From JAVMKJ01 sp031732875 (GTDB taxonomy: Bacteria; Pseudomonadota; Gammaproteobacteria; Competibacterales; Competibacteraceae): a stretch of DNA of 8,408 bases. Below, one piece after another: positions 6,298 to 8,408 of this stretch. The number at the start of each line of letters is the position of its first letter. The first letter of the stretch is position 1. A program made the translations under genes and the position numbers. Below the pieces are notes generated by a model, which was not told the origin of the DNA, ran no database searches, and saw nothing but the letters and a program-made list of their open reading frames with translations. The stretch is taken from positions 1-8,408 of the forward strand of contig JAVMKL010000031.1 in NCBI GenBank assembly GCA_031732875.1, in the 5' to 3' direction.

Positions 6298-7658
6298 TTC
6301 AATATCCCACATGAGGAGTCCATAACCCATTGCATTGTGATATCCAGATCAAGCATTCCTCCTATTCCGTGAACCAGCCTGCTGCTCAATGATTCAATCC
6401 GTAGCGCATCATGGATCCAGTGCTGCTGTACGTGATCTGAACCTAACCCTTCGGCTACCGCCACATTTATCGTGTACACTCCACAAGCCAGTATTGGCAT
6501 GCGGAAACTGAAGACTACATCTACAATATCACCAACGGAAAAAGACAGGTGGTACTTGCGAAACGGCATATCCGTACCTTCCGTGAATAAATATTGGCCC
6601 AGTCTATCCTTTAACATGAAGCCGACCGCAGGCCATATAATGGATTTGTGGGCCTTGACTCGCACGATAAAGCATACGATCTCCCCACCTCGAATGGAAT
6701 TCAGTCGTTCCCCTGCCTGGGAAACGAAGCCAGCATCCAAAATTTCGGCTCCTCCCGCGCCAAAAGCATCCGCGTCAGGCCGAAAGGGAGATATCGCGTA
6801 AATATTTTCAGTCTGGGGATCGGCTCGCAAAAGTTTTGTAGAGACGGCATACTCATCGGTATCGCGAACTTTAAATTCCTTGCGAGAGTTCTCCACTGAC
6901 TTGCGCCGCGCTGGATCGTCGTAAATCTGATTCAAGTATAGCTTGCACACTTCTTCCGCAGGGCCCACGATCATTTGTCGCCCTCCATTTGGAGATAGCA
7001 GAAGTGCTGTTTCGCACAAGCTGGTGACGGAACTCATGTCGTGGCTCACGAATAAAAGCGAGCCACCATTGTCCCTAAAATTTCGCAGGAATCTCATGCA
7101 TTTCTGTTGGAAGAACACATCACCAACCGCAAGCGCTTCATCGATGATTAAAATATCGGCATCGACATGAGCAATAACGGAAAATGCCAATCTTACATAC
7201 ATACCGCTGGAGTAATTCTTAACAGGTTGATCGATAAAATCTCCAATATCTGCAAAAGCCATGATATCATCAAACTTCGCATTAATTTCTGCTTCAGGTA
7301 GCCCGAAAATCGAGGCATTGATGTAAACATTTTCACGCCCCGTGAACTCTGGATTAAAGCCAGCACCCAATTCGAGCAGGGCAGCAACCCGGCCATTGAC
7401 CTCAATATTTCCGGAGGTTGGATTCAGCGTGCCACAAATCAGTTGCAGCAAGGTGGACTTGCCCGATCCATTGCGCCCGATGACACCAAAGGTTTCCCCG
7501 CGTTTGACTTGGAATGAAAGCTCCTTCAGCGCCCAGAATTCTCGGTAAAATTGCTTGCGCCCACGCGCCAAAATCTGCAAAAGCCGATCCCTTGGCTGGT
7601 TGTAGATGTAATAACACTTGCTGAGATTATGAACTATTATGGCGGTATCAGAGGACAT
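6294..7658 (-). CDS. wzt: Polysaccharide ABC transporter ATP-binding protein with C-terminal carbohydrate-binding domain
   Basis: Wzt is the ATPase of the Wzm/Wzt exporter that moves undecaprenyl-linked O-polysaccharide across the inner membrane. The 454-aa product has an N-terminal nucleotide-binding domain: Walker A GRNGSGKST (61-69), signature YSSGM (149-153), Walker B ILIIDE (169-174) and H-loop VSHD (204-207). A linker (about 245-290) leads to a Wzt_C-type beta-sandwich (about 297-445) with FGAGGAEILDAGFVSQAGE and GFMLKDRLGQYLFTEGTD. In E. coli O8/O9a this domain recognises the modified non-reducing end of the glycan, so export depends on capping. The ATG at 7658 is preferred to one 12 codons upstream because AAGGGA lies seven bases before it and the protein then begins, typically, MSSDTAIIVHNLSKCY. 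It overlaps the wzm stop by 11 bases and the methyltransferase start by four, so all three genes look translationally coupled. Confidence 0.95.
   Translation of the reverse strand: MSSDTAIIVHNLSKCYYIYNQPRDRLLQILARGRKQFYREFWALKELSFQVKRGETFGVIGRNGSGKSTLLQLICGTLNPTSGNIEVNGRVAALLELGAGFNPEFTGRENVYINASIFGLPEAEINAKFDDIMAFADIGDFIDQPVKNYSSGMYVRLAFSVIAHVDADILIIDEALAVGDVFFQQKCMRFLRNFRDNGGSLLFVSHDMSSVTSLCETALLLSPNGGRQMIVGPAEEVCKLYLNQIYDDPARRKSVENSRKEFKVRDTDEYAVSTKLLRADPQTENIYAISPFRPDADAFGAGGAEILDAGFVSQAGERLNSIRGGEIVCFIVRVKAHKSIIWPAVGFMLKDRLGQYLFTEGTDMPFRKYHLSFSVGDIVDVVFSFRMPILACGVYTINVAVAEGLGSDHVQQHWIHDALRIESLSSRLVHGIGGMLDLDITMQWVMDSSCGILK
6305..6308 (-). promoter_or_regulatory. Ribosome binding site of the methyltransferase gene
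   Basis: GGGA on the minus strand, seven bases before the ATG at 6297 and within the end of wzt. It favours this start over the in-frame upstream starts at 6312 and 6330. Confidence 0.5.
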
Positions 7659-8408
7659 CAGCGAATCCCTTGCGCGTTTTCTGGAACCAGGCAAAACCCA
7701 GCCATGCGACGACTATTGCCAGTATAGAATATGTCAACCACATTCCCCAATCAACAGACTGGCCCCAGATCATGACATTGCGGGCCTGTTCGACTGCGAA
7801 AGTTAATGGATTTATTTGCATAAAAGGTCGATATTCTTCTGGCAATGCAACGATAGGATAGAAGATGGGCGAGAGGAACAAGAGGACCGTGGTCACCACA
7901 CCGATAATCTGAGCCACGTCGCGCAAAAAAACACCGAGGGATGCCAACAGCCAACTGAAGCCCAGTGTTAAAAGTACAAGGGGCAAGATTATTAAGGGCA
8001 ATAAAAAGATCGATAGAGGGGGAATACCAAGGAAAATGAAATAAAAAAGCAGCCAAACCGCCAGGCTGACGATCATATGAAAAGTGGCGGAACCGACTGC
8101 TACCCAAGGCAATATCTCCAGCGGAAACACCACCTTTTTTACATAATTGGTATTATTTAATACAAACCCTGGTGCGCGATTGACGCACTCGGCAAAGAGG
8201 TTGAAAACCATCAGACCGGCAAAGAGCACCAAGGCGAATTCCGTTTTTGAGTTTGAGCCTCCAACCCAGCGAGCCTTGAAAATAAAGCTGAATACGAAGG
8301 TGTAGACAGCCAACATGAGCACAGGGTTGAAGAACGACCACATGATACCCATGACGGAACCACGGTAGCGGCCGATTACTTCCCTTTTGATAAGATTCAT
8401 AATAAGGC
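7648..8408 (-). CDS. wzm: Polysaccharide ABC transporter permease, nearly complete (N-terminus off the window)
   Basis: Wzm is the membrane half of the ABC-2 exporter that forms the channel for lipid-linked polysaccharide. From the methionine at 8400 the product has 250 residues with about six membrane segments (roughly 23-42, 56-74, 101-123, 130-152, 165-184, 220-239). Recognisable family signatures are IKREVIGRYRGSVMG at the start, NTNYVKKVVFPLEILP (83-98), FLRDVAQI (158-165), LSPIFYP (176-182) and INPLT (196-200). The frame stays open to the window edge, adding Leu-Ile before that methionine. The family normally has 15 or so residues before IKRE, so the methionine at 8400 is internal and the true start lies just beyond 8408. 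The gene ends in TGA overlapping wzt by 11 bases. The operon promoter and earlier genes are outside the window. Confidence 0.94.
   Translation of the reverse strand, partial: LIMNLIKREVIGRYRGSVMGIMWSFFNPVLMLAVYTFVFSFIFKARWVGGSNSKTEFALVLFAGLMVFNLFAECVNRAPGFVLNNTNYVKKVVFPLEILPWVAVGSATFHMIVSLAVWLLFYFIFLGIPPLSIFLLPLIILPLVLLTLGFSWLLASLGVFLRDVAQIIGVVTTVLLFLSPIFYPIVALPEEYRPFMQINPLTFAVEQARNVMIWGQSVDWGMWLTYSILAIVVAWLGFAWFQKTRKGFADVL
7666..7671 (-). promoter_or_regulatory. Ribosome binding site of wzt
   Basis: AAGGGA on the minus strand, seven bases before the ATG at 7658 and inside the last codons of wzm. It decides the wzt start. Confidence 0.6.

Overview
The window reads as draft-assembly sequence from a Gram-negative bacterium, most likely a gammaproteobacterium. 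The evidence is a GabD N-terminus and an opgG/opgH pair that resemble the enterobacterial proteins closely, next to an ABC-transporter-dependent surface-polysaccharide export module. Two runs of exactly 100 N (5088-5187 and 5308-5407) are scaffold gaps of unknown true size. The genus cannot be fixed from the sequence alone.

Region by region: (1) 1-533, minus strand: the first 177 codons of an NAD(P)-dependent succinate-semialdehyde dehydrogenase (gabD), cut by the window edge. (2) 534-688: a divergent intergenic region. (3) 689-4828, plus strand, GC-rich: an osmoregulated periplasmic glucan (OPG) operon with opgG, then a 165-aa unrecognised ORF overlapping the opgG 3' end, then an opgH whose product is short at its N-terminus compared with E. 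coli OpgH. The 165-aa ORF sits where opgH normally begins and may be the detached cytoplasmic N-terminal domain. (4) 4855-8408, minus strand, visibly more AT-rich: three translationally coupled genes. They are wzm (permease, cut by the window edge), wzt (ATPase with a C-terminal carbohydrate-binding domain) and an FkbM-family methyltransferase with a C-terminal repeat region of predicted coiled coil. The two blocks converge with only 26 bases between their stop codons.

The most interesting item is the methyltransferase. The two gaps break it into three apparent ORFs. Joining gap 1 directly, and collapsing gap 2 together with its 55-base duplicated flank, restores one uninterrupted 395-aa protein in a single frame. 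Its C-terminal part is built from an 84-bp tandem repeat, that is 28 residues or four heptads per unit, and ends in a basic, possibly amphipathic helix. A methyltransferase plus extended coil, encoded directly after Wzm and a Wzt with a glycan-binding domain, recalls the WbdD/Wzm/Wzt chain-termination and molecular-ruler system of E. coli O8/O9a. However, the methyltransferase family differs and no kinase domain is present. If the analogy holds, this is a ruler whose length could change by whole repeat units. That is an inference, and gap 1 lies inside the repeat, so the true copy number is unknown.

How the genes work together: OpgG and OpgH make and process periplasmic beta-glucan. The minus-strand module exports a lipid-linked polysaccharide (O-antigen or capsule-like) to the periplasm, with the methyltransferase probably modifying or capping it. 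The two systems share an envelope role but show no sign of co-regulation.
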